Shown one piece after another: positions 24,124-33,335 of a stretch of DNA of 38,127 nt. The DNA is taken from contig JAGXFZ010000078.1 of assembly GCA_024637055.1 (NCBI GenBank), positions 1 through 38,127 of the forward strand. The letters run 5' to 3'. How positions within the stretch are numbered: the stretch's first letter is position 1; each line of letters opens with the position of its first letter. The notes below the pieces were generated by a model. The model searched no databases and was not told where the DNA came from. It saw only the letters and a program-made list of their open reading frames with translations. This DNA is from Gracilibacter sp. (GTDB lineage Bacteria; Bacillota; Desulfitobacteriia; Desulfitobacteriales; Syntrophobotulaceae). A program made the position numbers and the translations under genes.

Positions 24124-25293
24124 TTGAAAGTTTGCATCTTAACCTCTGCTCATCCTCCTTTCGATGCCCGAATTTTTTATAAAGAAGCACGTTCTTTACA
24201 AAAAGCGGGTTATGAAGTCGTATTGATTGCCCCTAGCTCGGGGGAGGTACAAGGGGAAGTACAAAAGGAAGAAGTCGTACACGATATTCGCGTAAGATAT
24301 GTACCATCTTTTAAAGGACGAGTCCAAAGAGTTCGCAACCTCAAATATATTTATAACGCCGCATTGGAAGAGAAGGCAGATGTATATCACCTCCATGATC
24401 CAGACCTTATTTTGTATGGATTGAGAATACAAGCGAAACTACATAAGCCGGTTATCTACGATGTTCATGAATACTATGCAGATAGCCTACAAACGCGTTA
24501 TTGGCTTCCTGCTCCTTTAAGAAAACTAGCTGCTTCTTTATTTGAACAAGTGGAGAAAAGTACAGCAAAAAAATTGGCAGGAATCATTACTGTGAATGAC
24601 CATATGAAAGCTCAGTTTAGCAAGGTTAATCCGACTGGTGTTAGCTTGTTTAACTTTCCCCTAACAGAGCAGTTTATTTTCGAGAGACCTACAGCCGAAG
24701 CTGAGAATTGGCAGTCCCAACCAAACATTCTTTATTTGGGCGGGATTAACAAGGAGAGAGGTCTAGAGGTTATATTAGAAGCAATGACACTGGTCACAGA
24801 GAAATACCCTCAAGCTGCCTGTGACTTGGTAGGGCCTGTTAATCTAGCGGGAATCTCTGAGGAATACCTTCCTCTAGAGAATTGGTTGCAAAAAGGCAAT
24901 ATTAAAATTCTAGGCAAGATTCCTTACAGTGAAGTTCCGGCTATTTTGAAAAAAAGCAATATTGCTTTGGTACCGTTGCTTCCCACCCTTAACTACACGA
25001 AGGCTATTCCAGTAAAACTCATAGAATATATGGCAGCAGGCTTGCCAGTAGTGGGCTCACGCTTTGGCCATATTGAAAGAATAATCAAGGAAGATAATTG
25101 TGGTCGCTTGGCTGAGCCAGCCGATCCCAAATCATTAGCCGAAGAGATATGTTATCTGATTGAGAATCCAAATCAAGCCCTGCAATATGCTCAAAATGGA
25201 TGGGATGCTTTCCACAGCAAATACACTTGGGAAAGCGAAGAGAGAAAGCTCCTAGCGCTATATTCTGAAATACTTAATTCTAATAGGAATTGA
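24124..25293 (+). CDS. Family-4 glycosyltransferase
   Basis: 389 residues. The N-terminal domain begins MKVCILTSAHPPFDARIFYKEA, typical of a subgroup of GT4 enzymes, with VYHLHDPDLILYG and KPVIYDVHEYYADS. The C-terminal domain contains ILYLGGINKERGLEVILEA and VPLLPTLNYTKAIPVKLIEY, then MAAGLPVVGSRFG. In this subgroup the first Glu of E-x7-E is replaced by Lys, as here. Cytoplasmic transfer of a sugar to the growing repeat unit is expected. TTG 24124 follows GTGAGGG; a probable promoter precedes it. The next gene starts 10 nt after its stop. Confidence 0.87.
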   Translation: MKVCILTSAHPPFDARIFYKEARSLQKAGYEVVLIAPSSGEVQGEVQKEEVVHDIRVRYVPSFKGRVQRVRNLKYIYNAALEEKADVYHLHDPDLILYGLRIQAKLHKPVIYDVHEYYADSLQTRYWLPAPLRKLAASLFEQVEKSTAKKLAGIITVNDHMKAQFSKVNPTGVSLFNFPLTEQFIFERPTAEAENWQSQPNILYLGGINKERGLEVILEAMTLVTEKYPQAACDLVGPVNLAGISEEYLPLENWLQKGNIKILGKIPYSEVPAILKKSNIALVPLLPTLNYTKAIPVKLIEYMAAGLPVVGSRFGHIERIIKEDNCGRLAEPADPKSLAEEICYLIENPNQALQYAQNGWDAFHSKYTWESEERKLLALYSEILNSNRN

Positions 25294-25302
25294 AGTGATA
25301 GT

Positions 25303-26730
25303 TTGGATACCCGCCTTATTGGAAAAAATGCAGCCGCATTAGGAATATCTGGAGTACTTGCTAAAGCGATCTCAGCAGTGGTTGGGATTGTTGTTACCCG
25401 CTATCTAGGTCCCGCATCTTATGGTGACTACTCTGCGGCCTATGCCTATGTGGGTAGTTTTATTCTCTTTGCAGAAATCGGGATCAGCCAGCTGATGGTT
25501 CAGGAGGGTTCGCGGAATCCTTCCGTTTTACCCAGATACTTCGGCAACTCATTATTCACTAAAACAATCATTGCTTTTTTGTGCTATATTTTCATGTTAA
25601 TTTTCATGTACCCAGCAGGTTATAGCACAACAGTTAAAACCATGATTGTATTCATAGGAATAGCCGTCTGTTTCAATGCTCTTAATCAATCGGTATATAA
25701 TTACTATCAGGTAGTACAGAAACTTTACAAGGCTGCAGCTTACCAGTTCCTTACCATAGTATTCGTTGCTATCTTTACTATGGTAATTGTCCTAAATGGA
25801 ATGGGAGTTGTAGCAATCACCTTCTCCCACCTATTTAGCTATATAATTATCAGTTTACTTCTCTACCTGGCCCTCAGAAAAGAGATTAAACCTAAGGTTG
25901 AGATAAGCAGTCTCTCTGGAATGGTCAAGAGAGGACTTCCTTTCGGTATACATAGAATCTTTTATGCGCTATTTGCCCAACTCAGCATTCTAGTCTTATC
26001 CCTGATTACCACCAATGTAGAACTAGGAATTTTTGCTGCAGCCTATAAGTTGGTACTAATACTGATCTTCCTACCTAGCCTTATGACCAGTGCCATCTAT
26101 CCGGTGCTTTATCAATTGGGAGACACCGATAAGAATAAGCATCAAGATGTTATCGAGAAAGTATTTAAAGTACTGTCAGCAGTTGGGATAGCAGGGAGCA
26201 CGCTCATTTTTATCCTATCAACACCGCTAATAGTATGGCTATATGATGGCAAGTTTAACGCATCCATCCCCATCCTTATGATTGTGTCTTGGCTTTTGGC
26301 TTTAGAATGCATGAGCTTTTCCCTCGGAGATATCCTTACCACCACGAATCGTCAGTGGCAGAGAACGGTGGTCCAGGGCTCAGCTCTTCTTATACTCTTC
26401 ACTCTTATTATGGTACTATTCCCTCACTTCGGAATTTACGGTGTAGCTTACGCCGTAATTATGGTCGAAGTCTATATTTTCTTATGCTATTATATTCTTG
26501 TACGCAGAGGCGTATATAAGATCCGTATATGGCGACAGCTACCTATCACGATAGTTGCTGCTCTGTTTATGGCAGGTACAGCCTGGATGCTTAAAAGTTG
26601 GAATCCTCTTGTCTCTTCAGCAATAGCTGGAACTGTTTTTTGTACCATCCTTGTAACCTTGGATAAGGATTTCAGACGAATCGGAAATTTCGCTTTAAGG
26701 CAAACACTTAGATTTGTCGGCCGGCATTAA
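25303..26730 (+). CDS. Wzx-type polysaccharide flippase
   Basis: 475 residues with about twelve to fourteen predicted membrane segments and the MOP/MVF superfamily layout. The first helix region reads LIGKNAAALGISGVLAKAIS then RYLGPASYGDYSAAYAYV, the usual RxLGxxxYG motif of Wzx proteins. It would move undecaprenyl-diphosphate-linked repeat units across the membrane for the Wzy-like polymerase. The start is TTG 25303; the ribosome site (GAAGTGA) is weak and the gene is probably translated by coupling with the glycosyltransferase just before it. Confidence 0.88.
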   Translation: MDTRLIGKNAAALGISGVLAKAISAVVGIVVTRYLGPASYGDYSAAYAYVGSFILFAEIGISQLMVQEGSRNPSVLPRYFGNSLFTKTIIAFLCYIFMLIFMYPAGYSTTVKTMIVFIGIAVCFNALNQSVYNYYQVVQKLYKAAAYQFLTIVFVAIFTMVIVLNGMGVVAITFSHLFSYIIISLLLYLALRKEIKPKVEISSLSGMVKRGLPFGIHRIFYALFAQLSILVLSLITTNVELGIFAAAYKLVLILIFLPSLMTSAIYPVLYQLGDTDKNKHQDVIEKVFKVLSAVGIAGSTLIFILSTPLIVWLYDGKFNASIPILMIVSWLLALECMSFSLGDILTTTNRQWQRTVVQGSALLILFTLIMVLFPHFGIYGVAYAVIMVEVYIFLCYYILVRRGVYKIRIWRQLPITIVAALFMAGTAWMLKSWNPLVSSAIAGTVFCTILVTLDKDFRRIGNFALRQTLRFVGRH

Positions 26731-26753
26731 ATAAAAAGACAGGGGGATAAGAA

Positions 26754-28037
26754 ATGTTTGAGTGGATAGCACTTGGAATAACAGTGATCATTCTCGTATT
26801 ACTTATTATCAAGAAACCGTTCTGGCTAGTTCCCTTATTAGCAGTAGCACTTGCCTTAGAAATCTCTACTACCTGGTATCCCAGCCTAGGTATAGACCTG
26901 GGAACAGATCAGAGTATAGTCGGAAAATTATTAGGGATGTTGTCTTTGGCTAAGCTTATCGGCATCGCCTTGATTTTGGCTGCTTTCTCTCGTCTGCTCT
27001 TAATAGAGGACATGAAACGAAAACTGAGTGCGGTTTTTAGCGCCCCCTTAACTATAATCTTAATGATTTTTGTCATCTTAGGTGCAGCTAGTATTGTATA
27101 TTCGTTTGATACTGGAACGACAGTAGTAGCGTCTATTAGGCTCTTAGCTCTTTTCGCAATCTTTCTATCCATCGCCCTTTTTATGGATAAAAAGCATGCT
27201 CTTGTTCCTTTTCAAGCAGTCCACCTAACGGCCATGGCCCTCGCTCCGTTATCCTTTTACGAAGGTTTTACAGGTAATCTTATTTGGCAAAGCGAACAAT
27301 TATTAGGGGATACCATGAAAGTGAACGCAACTTTTGTAGATCCTAATATCTTTGCTCGTTTTATTATTTTGGGGATTGTAGCTAATTTCGTACTTCAGCT
27401 CTATACCAGAGATAAGAGTACAGGACTTCTTTATATGGCAGGTCTCGCTATCCTTATTGCTCAACTAGCCCTCATCTCTGTCTTAAGTGGGATACTGACT
27501 CTTATCGTAATCCTTATCGCAACGCTGATTTTCCTACCTAACAGGAAAGCTGTACTTTGGGTTCTAGGATTAGGTGGTCTGTGTGGTGCTATGGTCTTAA
27601 TAGTTCGGCCTGATCTTTGGGAAGGGATGCTTTTACTCACTCAGAATTTTGGAGTCCAGGAAATCATCGCACTATTCCAAAATCATCCCATATTTGGTAC
27701 AGGGCTGGGTACTTCTTCCTTATCTAACATCAGTGTTGTTATTATTGGAACCGAGTTAGGTATATTAGGTTTGATAGTCTTAGCTGTTCTCTGGTTAATA
27801 CTATTTGGTGGATTGTATTCTCTTTATAGTTTAGGGAATAATCAAATAAGCATATTTAATAATTATTTTAACGAATACTATGTGGGAGTAGGGTACTTTC
27901 TCTGGGCACTGACAGTATTTATCAGTTCTCAGAGCGGGGGGGTATTTTTCGAAGATCCTATACTGTGGCTCAGTTGCGCCTGTCTCGTAATGCTCAGATT
28001 CACCAGAGAATACAATACCACTCTAGAATCATTTTAA
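26754..28037 (+). CDS. Degenerate O-antigen ligase/polymerase-like paralogue
   Basis: 427 residues, about eleven membrane segments, clearly homologous to the - strand gene at 29338-30672. Shared stretches include ALEIS(T/S)TWYP, NATFVDPNIFARF and FFEDP(I/M)LWLS. The functional motifs of the intact copy are missing here: MSRGGILTL is replaced by VLSGILTL, the loop GSVRMNLIKAG has no counterpart, about 20 residues are lost after GTGLG, and the His of LSHTSAV is Asn (LSNISVV). The reading frame is intact and has a good ribosome site (AGGGGG), so it may be kept for another role such as complex partner or chain-length modulation, or be in early decay. This comparison was made by eye. Confidence 0.78.
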   Translation: MFEWIALGITVIILVLLIIKKPFWLVPLLAVALALEISTTWYPSLGIDLGTDQSIVGKLLGMLSLAKLIGIALILAAFSRLLLIEDMKRKLSAVFSAPLTIILMIFVILGAASIVYSFDTGTTVVASIRLLALFAIFLSIALFMDKKHALVPFQAVHLTAMALAPLSFYEGFTGNLIWQSEQLLGDTMKVNATFVDPNIFARFIILGIVANFVLQLYTRDKSTGLLYMAGLAILIAQLALISVLSGILTLIVILIATLIFLPNRKAVLWVLGLGGLCGAMVLIVRPDLWEGMLLLTQNFGVQEIIALFQNHPIFGTGLGTSSLSNISVVIIGTELGILGLIVLAVLWLILFGGLYSLYSLGNNQISIFNNYFNEYYVGVGYFLWALTVFISSQSGGVFFEDPILWLSCACLVMLRFTREYNTTLESF

Positions 28038-28074
28038 ATTAGTTGAATCTAGCCAAACTTTGTGCTTAGTCACT

Positions 28075-28103
28075 GTAAAGTAAAGAACCGTCCCTGACTT
28101 TAC
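28075..28103. repeat. GGGACGG-core palindromic repeat, single unit
   Basis: A single 29-nt unit with GTAAAG/CTTTAC arms around AGAACCGTCCC, with TGACTTTAC in place of the common TAACTTTAC. It lies just upstream of the ribosome site of the aminotransferase gene. Confidence 0.85.
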
Positions 28104-28118
28104 TAGGAGGAAAAATCT

Positions 28119-29264
28119 ATGTCATCTCAAAGCCCGCGTGTTTATTTAGCTAAACCTCATATGAGTGGCTACGAACAAGAGTATATTGAAAGTGCATTTG
28201 CAACAAATTGGATAGCCCCGTTAGGTCCTAATGTGGATGAGTTTGAAAAGGAAGTTTCCCAATACACGGGAATCCAAGGAGCTCTAGCCTTATCTTCTGG
28301 TTCGGCAGCAATTCATTTGGGCTTAAAGCTCTTAGGGGTAGGAAGAGGAGATAGGGTTTTTTGTTCTTCCCTAACTTTTATAGCTACTGCCAATCCCATT
28401 ATTTACGAAGGTGGAGAACCCGTTTTTATAGATTCTGAGCCAGAGAGTTGGAATATGTCGCCTCAGGCTCTGGAAAAAGCATTCCATACTGCCCAAAAAG
28501 AAGGCAAACTTCCCAAAGCGGGTATCATCGTAGACCTCTATGGGCAAAGTGCAGATATGCAACCGCTTCTAGAGATATTTGACGCTTATAACGTCCCCGT
28601 TCTCGAGGACGCCGCAGAAGCCTTCGGCGCAACCTATCAGGGGCAACCCTGTGGGAAACTTGCTAAGCTTTCCGTCTTATCATTTAACGGTAATAAAATA
28701 ATCACCACATCCGGCGGAGGAATGCTCTTATCAGATGACCTCCAAGCGATGGAAAAAGCCCGTTTCTGGGCAACCCAAGCAAGAGATAAAGCCAGACACT
28801 ATGAACATAGTGAAATCGGCTACAACTACCGTCTTAGTAACGTCCTTGCCGGTATAGGCAGAGGACAACTAAAAGTCTTGGAAGATAGAGTAAAAGCCAA
28901 AAGACGGATTTTTGACACGTATTATCAAGCCCTTAAGCATATAGACGGAATCACATTTATGCCCGAAGCACCTTTTGGCAGATGTAATCGTTGGTTAACA
29001 ACATTAACCTTAGACCCCCAAATAATCAAAGTAACACCCAACCAAATCATAGATAAATTAGAAGAAGATAACATAGAAGCAAGACCTGTCTGGAAACCCC
29101 TACACAGACAACCGGTATTTAAAAACTGCCAGTACTATACCCACGAAGAAGGAAATAGCATATCAGACTACTTGTTCGAGAACGGCATCTGCCTGCCCTC
29201 CGGCACCAACATGACCCAAGAAGACCAAGATAGAGTCATCCAGATTATCAGAAATACCATATAA
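28119..29264 (+). CDS. DegT/DnrJ/EryC1 aminotransferase (PglE/EpsN-like)
   Basis: 381 residues. It begins RVYLAKPHMSGYEQEYIESA and has NWIAPLGPNVDEFEKEVSQY, SGSAAIHLGLKLLGVGRGD, LEDAAEAFGATYQG and the PLP-lysine motif LSFNGNKIITTSGGGM. This pattern is that of the 4-aminotransferases (PglE, EpsN) that aminate the 4-keto sugar made by a PglF/CapD dehydratase, giving UDP-4-amino-4,6-dideoxy-GlcNAc. The dehydratase is at 14266 and the matching acetyltransferase on the other strand at 30686. A good ribosome site (AGGAGG) precedes ATG 28119. The stop TAA is the start of a repeat and is followed by the 29-bp inverted pair that separates it from the convergent operon. Confidence 0.87.
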   Translation: MSSQSPRVYLAKPHMSGYEQEYIESAFATNWIAPLGPNVDEFEKEVSQYTGIQGALALSSGSAAIHLGLKLLGVGRGDRVFCSSLTFIATANPIIYEGGEPVFIDSEPESWNMSPQALEKAFHTAQKEGKLPKAGIIVDLYGQSADMQPLLEIFDAYNVPVLEDAAEAFGATYQGQPCGKLAKLSVLSFNGNKIITTSGGGMLLSDDLQAMEKARFWATQARDKARHYEHSEIGYNYRLSNVLAGIGRGQLKVLEDRVKAKRRIFDTYYQALKHIDGITFMPEAPFGRCNRWLTTLTLDPQIIKVTPNQIIDKLEEDNIEARPVWKPLHRQPVFKNCQYYTHEEGNSISDYLFENGICLPSGTNMTQEDQDRVIQIIRNTI

Positions 29265-29338
29265 AGTTAGGGACGTAAAGTTAGGGACGGTTCTTTACTT
29301 TACATTTTCGTAAAGTAAAGAACCGTCCCTAACTTTAC
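29262..29338. repeat. Perfect 29-bp inverted pair of the core repeat between convergent genes
   Basis: A partial unit (TAAAGTTAGGGAC, 29262-29274) is followed by a full 29-nt unit (29275-29303), a 6-nt loop ATTTTC and its exact reverse complement (29310-29338). The + strand gene stops at the left edge (TAA 29262-29264) and the - strand gene at the right edge (29338), so the pair probably serves as a bidirectional terminator. Confidence 0.9.
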
Positions 29339-30672
29339 TAAAACTTCCGCCTACGGCTATTGAAAACGGTGCTTTCACCAAACTCTTCTTCTTTGGCATT
29401 AATAACAAGGGCGACAAGCATTCCCATACTTAGCCAAAGCATGGGATCCTCAAAGAAGCGGGCTTCCATTTGGGAACTGATAAAGATAGCTATAATCCAA
29501 CTGAAATAACCAATCCCTAAAACATAGCTTGCTTTAATACTCTGGCTCACGCGATAAAGAGTATGGATAAGGGCTATCCCAATTAGCGAAAATGATATAA
29601 TCCCGATCCATCCCAGCTCAGCAGCTATCGTAACCGCCGAGGTATGAGAGAGGCTGACACTGGTATCAGTTGGATTTGCCAGATAATCAGCTAAATATTT
29701 CTTTTGGAAACCACCAAGCCCCACTCCCCAAGTGGGGCTATTTTCAAATATGTCTATTCCCGCCTTAATCAAATTCATACGCACTGAACCTGGTGCTGTT
29801 AACTCTTGCTTGATATTCAGAAAACGTGTTATAAGACCGGAATTCATGATTACCGCACCTAAGCCCAATACACCCATAATCCCTGCAGGTATTAAGACCC
29901 TGCGACTACGAAGCATGACCAGAAGAAAGAGGATAACCACACCCAAAGTAAGAATTCCTCCACGTGACATTGTCAGCACCAGCTCTCCTACTAAGACAAA
30001 TAAGCCAACCGTATACAGACTCAGTTTTGACTTGCTGTTGGAGAAATATTGAAGGATTAAATTCGAAGCAATAGCAAGAACCAGGAAACGGGCAAAAATA
30101 TTTGGGTCAACGAAGGTAGCGTTAATCCGCCAAAAAGCCCCTTGGACATGAACTTCTTGCCAGAGGAGGTTCCCTGTGTAAGCTTGATAAAAGGTCAAAG
30201 GCGCAAGCGCAAGCCCAACTGCATTTACAAGTTTAAAAGGAATCAATGGGTTGAAGCGGTGGGAGATAATTAGAATAACACTAAAATATAGAGCTATAAA
30301 AACACTTAGCCTCATTGATTCTACCAGTGTCTTGGTCTGATCAATAGAATGGAAATAACTCCCCGCAGCCACCAGTAAATAGAGAATAAGTGCCCAAGTT
30401 AATGGTTGAGTCGAAATCTTACGCAATTTTCGACGCGTATCAGAACAAGTAATAAGCTTAACCAAAGCAACAATTATAATGGCAAAAGTAGTTAACCTTG
30501 AGAGGCTAATTATACCCAGAGTTTGCGCTAAAAAAGGTATATCCGGATACCAAGTACTCGATATTTCTAGAGCTACAGAAAGAGCGAGCAAAAGAACAAG
30601 ACCTTCAGGCCTGAATATACCTAAACCAATAATAACAATAATAGTCAGGGTAAGCAGCACCCATTCTAACAA
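29338..30672 (-). CDS. O-antigen ligase/polymerase family protein, intact copy
   Basis: 444 residues, about eleven membrane segments. It carries the full Wzy_C/WaaL set: LTMSRGGILTLG, the external loop with GSVRMNLIKAGIDIFENSP, GVGLGGFQKKY and the conserved His in SLSHTSAVTIAAELGWIG. It is a close paralogue of the 26754 gene, in which these are missing. It should act on lipid-linked glycans at the outer face of the membrane, either polymerising repeats or transferring them to protein or wall. TTG 30672 is the start, with AGGAGG 9 nt upstream. It is the last gene of the four-gene - strand operon and ends on the inverted repeat pair. Confidence 0.82.
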   Translation of the reverse strand: MLEWVLLTLTIIVIIGLGIFRPEGLVLLLALSVALEISSTWYPDIPFLAQTLGIISLSRLTTFAIIIVALVKLITCSDTRRKLRKISTQPLTWALILYLLVAAGSYFHSIDQTKTLVESMRLSVFIALYFSVILIISHRFNPLIPFKLVNAVGLALAPLTFYQAYTGNLLWQEVHVQGAFWRINATFVDPNIFARFLVLAIASNLILQYFSNSKSKLSLYTVGLFVLVGELVLTMSRGGILTLGVVILFLLVMLRSRRVLIPAGIMGVLGLGAVIMNSGLITRFLNIKQELTAPGSVRMNLIKAGIDIFENSPTWGVGLGGFQKKYLADYLANPTDTSVSLSHTSAVTIAAELGWIGIISFSLIGIALIHTLYRVSQSIKASYVLGIGYFSWIIAIFISSQMEARFFEDPMLWLSMGMLVALVINAKEEEFGESTVFNSRRRKF

Positions 30673-30685
30673 ACCATCGACCTCC

Positions 30686-31324
30686 TTAAAAAACTACTCT
30701 TTTCTTAGGTATTACTTTTGCCGGTACACCAATAACCGTCATGCCATCTGAAACATCCTTCACCACAACCGCACCGGCACCAACAATACTCCAAGTTCCA
30801 ACTTTCTTCCCAGGAATCACAATAGCACCGATACCAACATGACTTCCTTCCCCAACACTGACCTTACCGCATAAACCAACGTTAGGAGATACATGAACGT
30901 AGTCTCCTAATTTATTATCATGCTCCACCACGGCAGCCGTATTGACAATACAATGATTGCCAACTGCAGCATCAGCATTAACAACAGCATTAGGCATTAT
31001 CACCGTTCCATAACCAATCTTAGCCGACCGACTTATTACAGCCCTTGGATGGATTAAAGTCTCATACTGCTCAAGAGGTATGGCAAGTCGCTCAAATAGT
31101 TTTTTGCGATCAGCATTGTTACCGATAGCTAGGCAGAACGTATACTCTTCCACATTTAAACTAGATAGGAAAGCAGTATTCGCATATATGATTCCGTTGA
31201 CTTCATTCGTTTTCTCAATAGCATCATCCACGATGGCATATAATGTTAAGTCCTCATTTTCAGCTACAATATCTTGTATAACCTTACTATGGCCACTAGC
31301 ACCTATTAAAATCAATTTAGTCAT
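30686..31324 (-). CDS. Sugar O/N-acetyltransferase (PglD/EpsM/NeuD-like)
   Basis: About 212 residues. An N-terminal Rossmann-like domain begins [21 protein letters not shown] left-handed beta-helix follows, with [19 protein letters not shown] (its His matches the catalytic base of PglD), [16 protein letters not shown] and the ending [12 protein letters not shown]. PglD acetylates the 4-amino group of UDP-4-amino-4,6-dideoxy-GlcNAc to form UDP-diacetylbacillosamine. The real start is taken as ATG 31324, with GAAGG 8 nt upstream; the longer GTG at 31333 lies in that site. It overlaps the end of the phosphoglycosyl transferase gene by 8 nt. Confidence 0.88.
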   Translation of the reverse strand: MTKLILIGASGHSKVIQDIVAENEDLTLYAIVDDAIEKTNEVNGIIYANTAFLSSLNVEEYTFCLAIGNNADRKKLFERLAIPLEQYETLIHPRAVISRSAKIGYGTVIMPNAVVNADAAVGNHCIVNTAAVVEHDNKLGDYVHVSPNVGLCGKVSVGEGSHVGIGAIVIPGKKVGTWSIVGAGAVVVKDVSDGMTVIGVPAKVIPKKRVVF

Positions 31325-31937
31325 TATCGGCACCTTCTTTTCTTATTGTACCTTTGAATTTTTCCGTTGTAACATGTCCAACCTGATTTATACCTTCTGA
31401 TTTAAAGACCTTGAACGCAGTTAAAAAGAGTATTTTAATATCCAGCCAGAAAGATTGATTATCGACATACCAAACATCTAGCTTGAATTTATCTTCCCAG
31501 CTTAGTGCATTACGCCCATTAACCTGAGCCCAACCGGTAATTCCAGGCTTCGCTTCATGCCTCCGGGCCTGTTCAGAAGTATATAAAGGTAGATACTCCA
31601 TCAATAACGGACGGGGACCCACCAAACTTAAATCTCCCTTTATTACATTAAATAACTGAGGAAGTTCGTCCAAGCTCAACTTACGGATTATTCTACCTGT
31701 CTTTGTTAAGCGTACATCATCAGGCAAAAGTTCACCATTTTCATCACGTTCATCCGTCATAGTCCTGAACTTGTAAACATAAAAAGGTTTCCCATGTAGT
31801 CCCGGACGCTGCTGGGTAAAGATAACAGGAGAACCTAATTTTCTACTAATAACCAAAGATGTAATAAGTAAGATAGGAGAAGCTATTATTAACCCAATAA
31901 TGGAAACGGTCAAATCAAACAATCTTTTTAACATCAT
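31317..31937 (-). CDS. Initiating phosphoglycosyl transferase (PglC/EpsL-like)
   Basis: 206 residues, the small monotopic type. One N-terminal hydrophobic hairpin ([20 protein letters not shown]) is followed by the catalytic region: [35 protein letters not shown], the Asp-Glu dyad in [20 protein letters not shown] and [13 protein letters not shown]. It transfers a sugar 1-phosphate from a UDP-sugar to undecaprenyl phosphate, starting the repeat unit. Together with the bacillosamine-type genes, UDP-diacetylbacillosamine is the likely donor (inference). ATG 31937 follows GCAGGAG and overlaps the upstream glycosyltransferase stop by 4 nt. Confidence 0.92.
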   Translation of the reverse strand: MMLKRLFDLTVSIIGLIIASPILLITSLVISRKLGSPVIFTQQRPGLHGKPFYVYKFRTMTDERDENGELLPDDVRLTKTGRIIRKLSLDELPQLFNVIKGDLSLVGPRPLLMEYLPLYTSEQARRHEAKPGITGWAQVNGRNALSWEDKFKLDVWYVDNQSFWLDIKILFLTAFKVFKSEGINQVGHVTTEKFKGTIRKEGADND

Positions 31938-33166
31938 TTACTCCTGCTTACATCGCTTAACATATGTAATTCAAGTTTTATAGCTAGTTTTGCCCATGAA
32001 TAATTATTTTCAACATATTTTCTAAGAGCATACCCTGTTTGAAGCTTATATTGCTCGTCATGAATCTTGTTTAATATATCTGTTGCCAACTCATCCGGAC
32101 TCTCAGAGAGATTGATTCCTTCCACATCCTTAAAACTACCAATCACTTCTTTACTAGAATACATCATAACCGGCAGACCTGAAGCCATATAGTCATATAA
32201 TTTATTCATACTAAAGCCCCATTTATAAAGAGGGGATTTTTTGATAGATATAAAAGATAGATCAGCTAGACTCAACAAATAAGGTATTTTTTCCTTAGAT
32301 ATAGGATCCAGAAAGGTCACATTGCTTAAATTGTTTGTCCGCGCTAACCTTATCAGATCATTCTTCTTTAAACCATTGCCAACTAGAATAAATTGTACAT
32401 CGGAATTATCTTTAAGTAAATTTGCAGTCTCAATCAAAGGTTCGAGATGATTGGCTATCCCATGGGAGCCGGTATAAACGACTGTATATTTATAGGATTG
32501 CATCACTCTTAAAATATCTTCATCCTGCCTGATTTCCTGAAAACTTTCAATGTTTACACCATTAGGCAGATAGACCACTTTATCGTTATCGACACCTCTA
32601 GATTCAACATAGTCAGCCGCCTTATCAAACAAAACAATAATCTTGGCAGCTTTCTGATATAAAAACTTCTCAAAAACATACAAAGCCTGAGCAATCGGAT
32701 TATGCTTACTTAGTTTCCCGAAGTCCACAAACGTCTGAGGCCAAAGATCGCGTTCCTCAAAATAAAAGACACTCTTAGACTTCTTAGATATTAAATAACC
32801 AATATACGCTGCCAACGGATGCACACTTGACCCGATAATAATATCCGGTTCTTCAGTCTTTAATTCCTTGATCCCAGCCCTATAGGCGTTATAAGTATAA
32901 TCCAAAATATTTTTAATGCGCTTTATAGTTCCCTGATAGGCCGCAGTCTTCACCCATACAAAGTTAATCCCATTAATACTCTCTTTAACAGAAGAAACAC
33001 CGCTATCATAACGATGAGTTTCTTCCTTAACAAAATGATTATATGAAGAAGCAAAGATCGTAACCTCATGCCCTTTTTTTACAAGCTCATATGCCAAATC
33101 ATAATGCCGCGTACCACCCACATAAACAGGCGTCGTAGCATAATGATTAAAAATCCAGATGTTCAA
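31934..33166 (-). CDS. Family-4 glycosyltransferase (WbuB-like)
   Basis: About 410 residues. The start [20 protein letters not shown] is typical of the WbuB-like GT4 group, followed by [13 protein letters not shown] and [19 protein letters not shown]. The nucleotide-sugar domain contains [34 protein letters not shown] and [15 protein letters not shown]. Enzymes of this group often add the second sugar onto a FucNAc/QuiNAc/bacillosamine-type first sugar, which suits the adjacent PglC-like gene. TTG 33166 is preferred (AGAGG 9 nt upstream) over the in-frame TTG 33175. It is the first gene of the - strand operon and its start lies inside a palindrome. Confidence 0.87.
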   Translation of the reverse strand: MNIWIFNHYATTPVYVGGTRHYDLAYELVKKGHEVTIFASSYNHFVKEETHRYDSGVSSVKESINGINFVWVKTAAYQGTIKRIKNILDYTYNAYRAGIKELKTEEPDIIIGSSVHPLAAYIGYLISKKSKSVFYFEERDLWPQTFVDFGKLSKHNPIAQALYVFEKFLYQKAAKIIVLFDKAADYVESRGVDNDKVVYLPNGVNIESFQEIRQDEDILRVMQSYKYTVVYTGSHGIANHLEPLIETANLLKDNSDVQFILVGNGLKKNDLIRLARTNNLSNVTFLDPISKEKIPYLLSLADLSFISIKKSPLYKWGFSMNKLYDYMASGLPVMMYSSKEVIGSFKDVEGINLSESPDELATDILNKIHDEQYKLQTGYALRKYVENNYSWAKLAIKLELHMLSDVSRSK

Positions 33167-33192
33167 TATAATCAACCTCTCTTGATTATATT
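33165..33192 (-). promoter_or_regulatory. Palindrome spanning -10 box, ribosome site and start codon
   Basis: AATATAATCAA (33165-33175) and TTGATTATATT (33182-33192) are perfect 11-nt inverted repeats with a 6-nt centre that, on the - strand, is the ribosome site GAGAGG. One arm holds the TATAAT box, the other the TTG start codon. A transcription-factor operator is the likely function. Confidence 0.5.
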
Positions 33193-33214
33193 ACCATAAA
33201 ATAGTACCACACAA
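33185..33214 (-). promoter_or_regulatory. Sigma-A promoter of the - strand glycan operon
   Basis: On the - strand: TTGTGT (33214-33209), 18-nt spacer, perfect TATAAT (33190-33185). The leader would be only about 10-15 nt. Confidence 0.55.
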
Positions 33215-33216
33215 AA

Positions 33217-33265
33217 GTAAAGTCGGGTAAAGTCGGGTAAAGTCGGGGACGGTTCTTTACTTTAC
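33217..33265. repeat. Core repeat with two extra partial copies
   Basis: Two consecutive GTAAAGTCGG fragments precede a full unit (GTAAAGTCGGGGACGGTT...CTTTAC). This 'TCGGGG' subtype is otherwise seen only at 12154-12192. Confidence 0.87.
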
Positions 33266-33335
33266 ACTTTTCCCCAAACATTACTCAACCAAAGCTTCCC
33301 ATTTTCCAATAAAAGCAAAATATTTCTAATATTAA

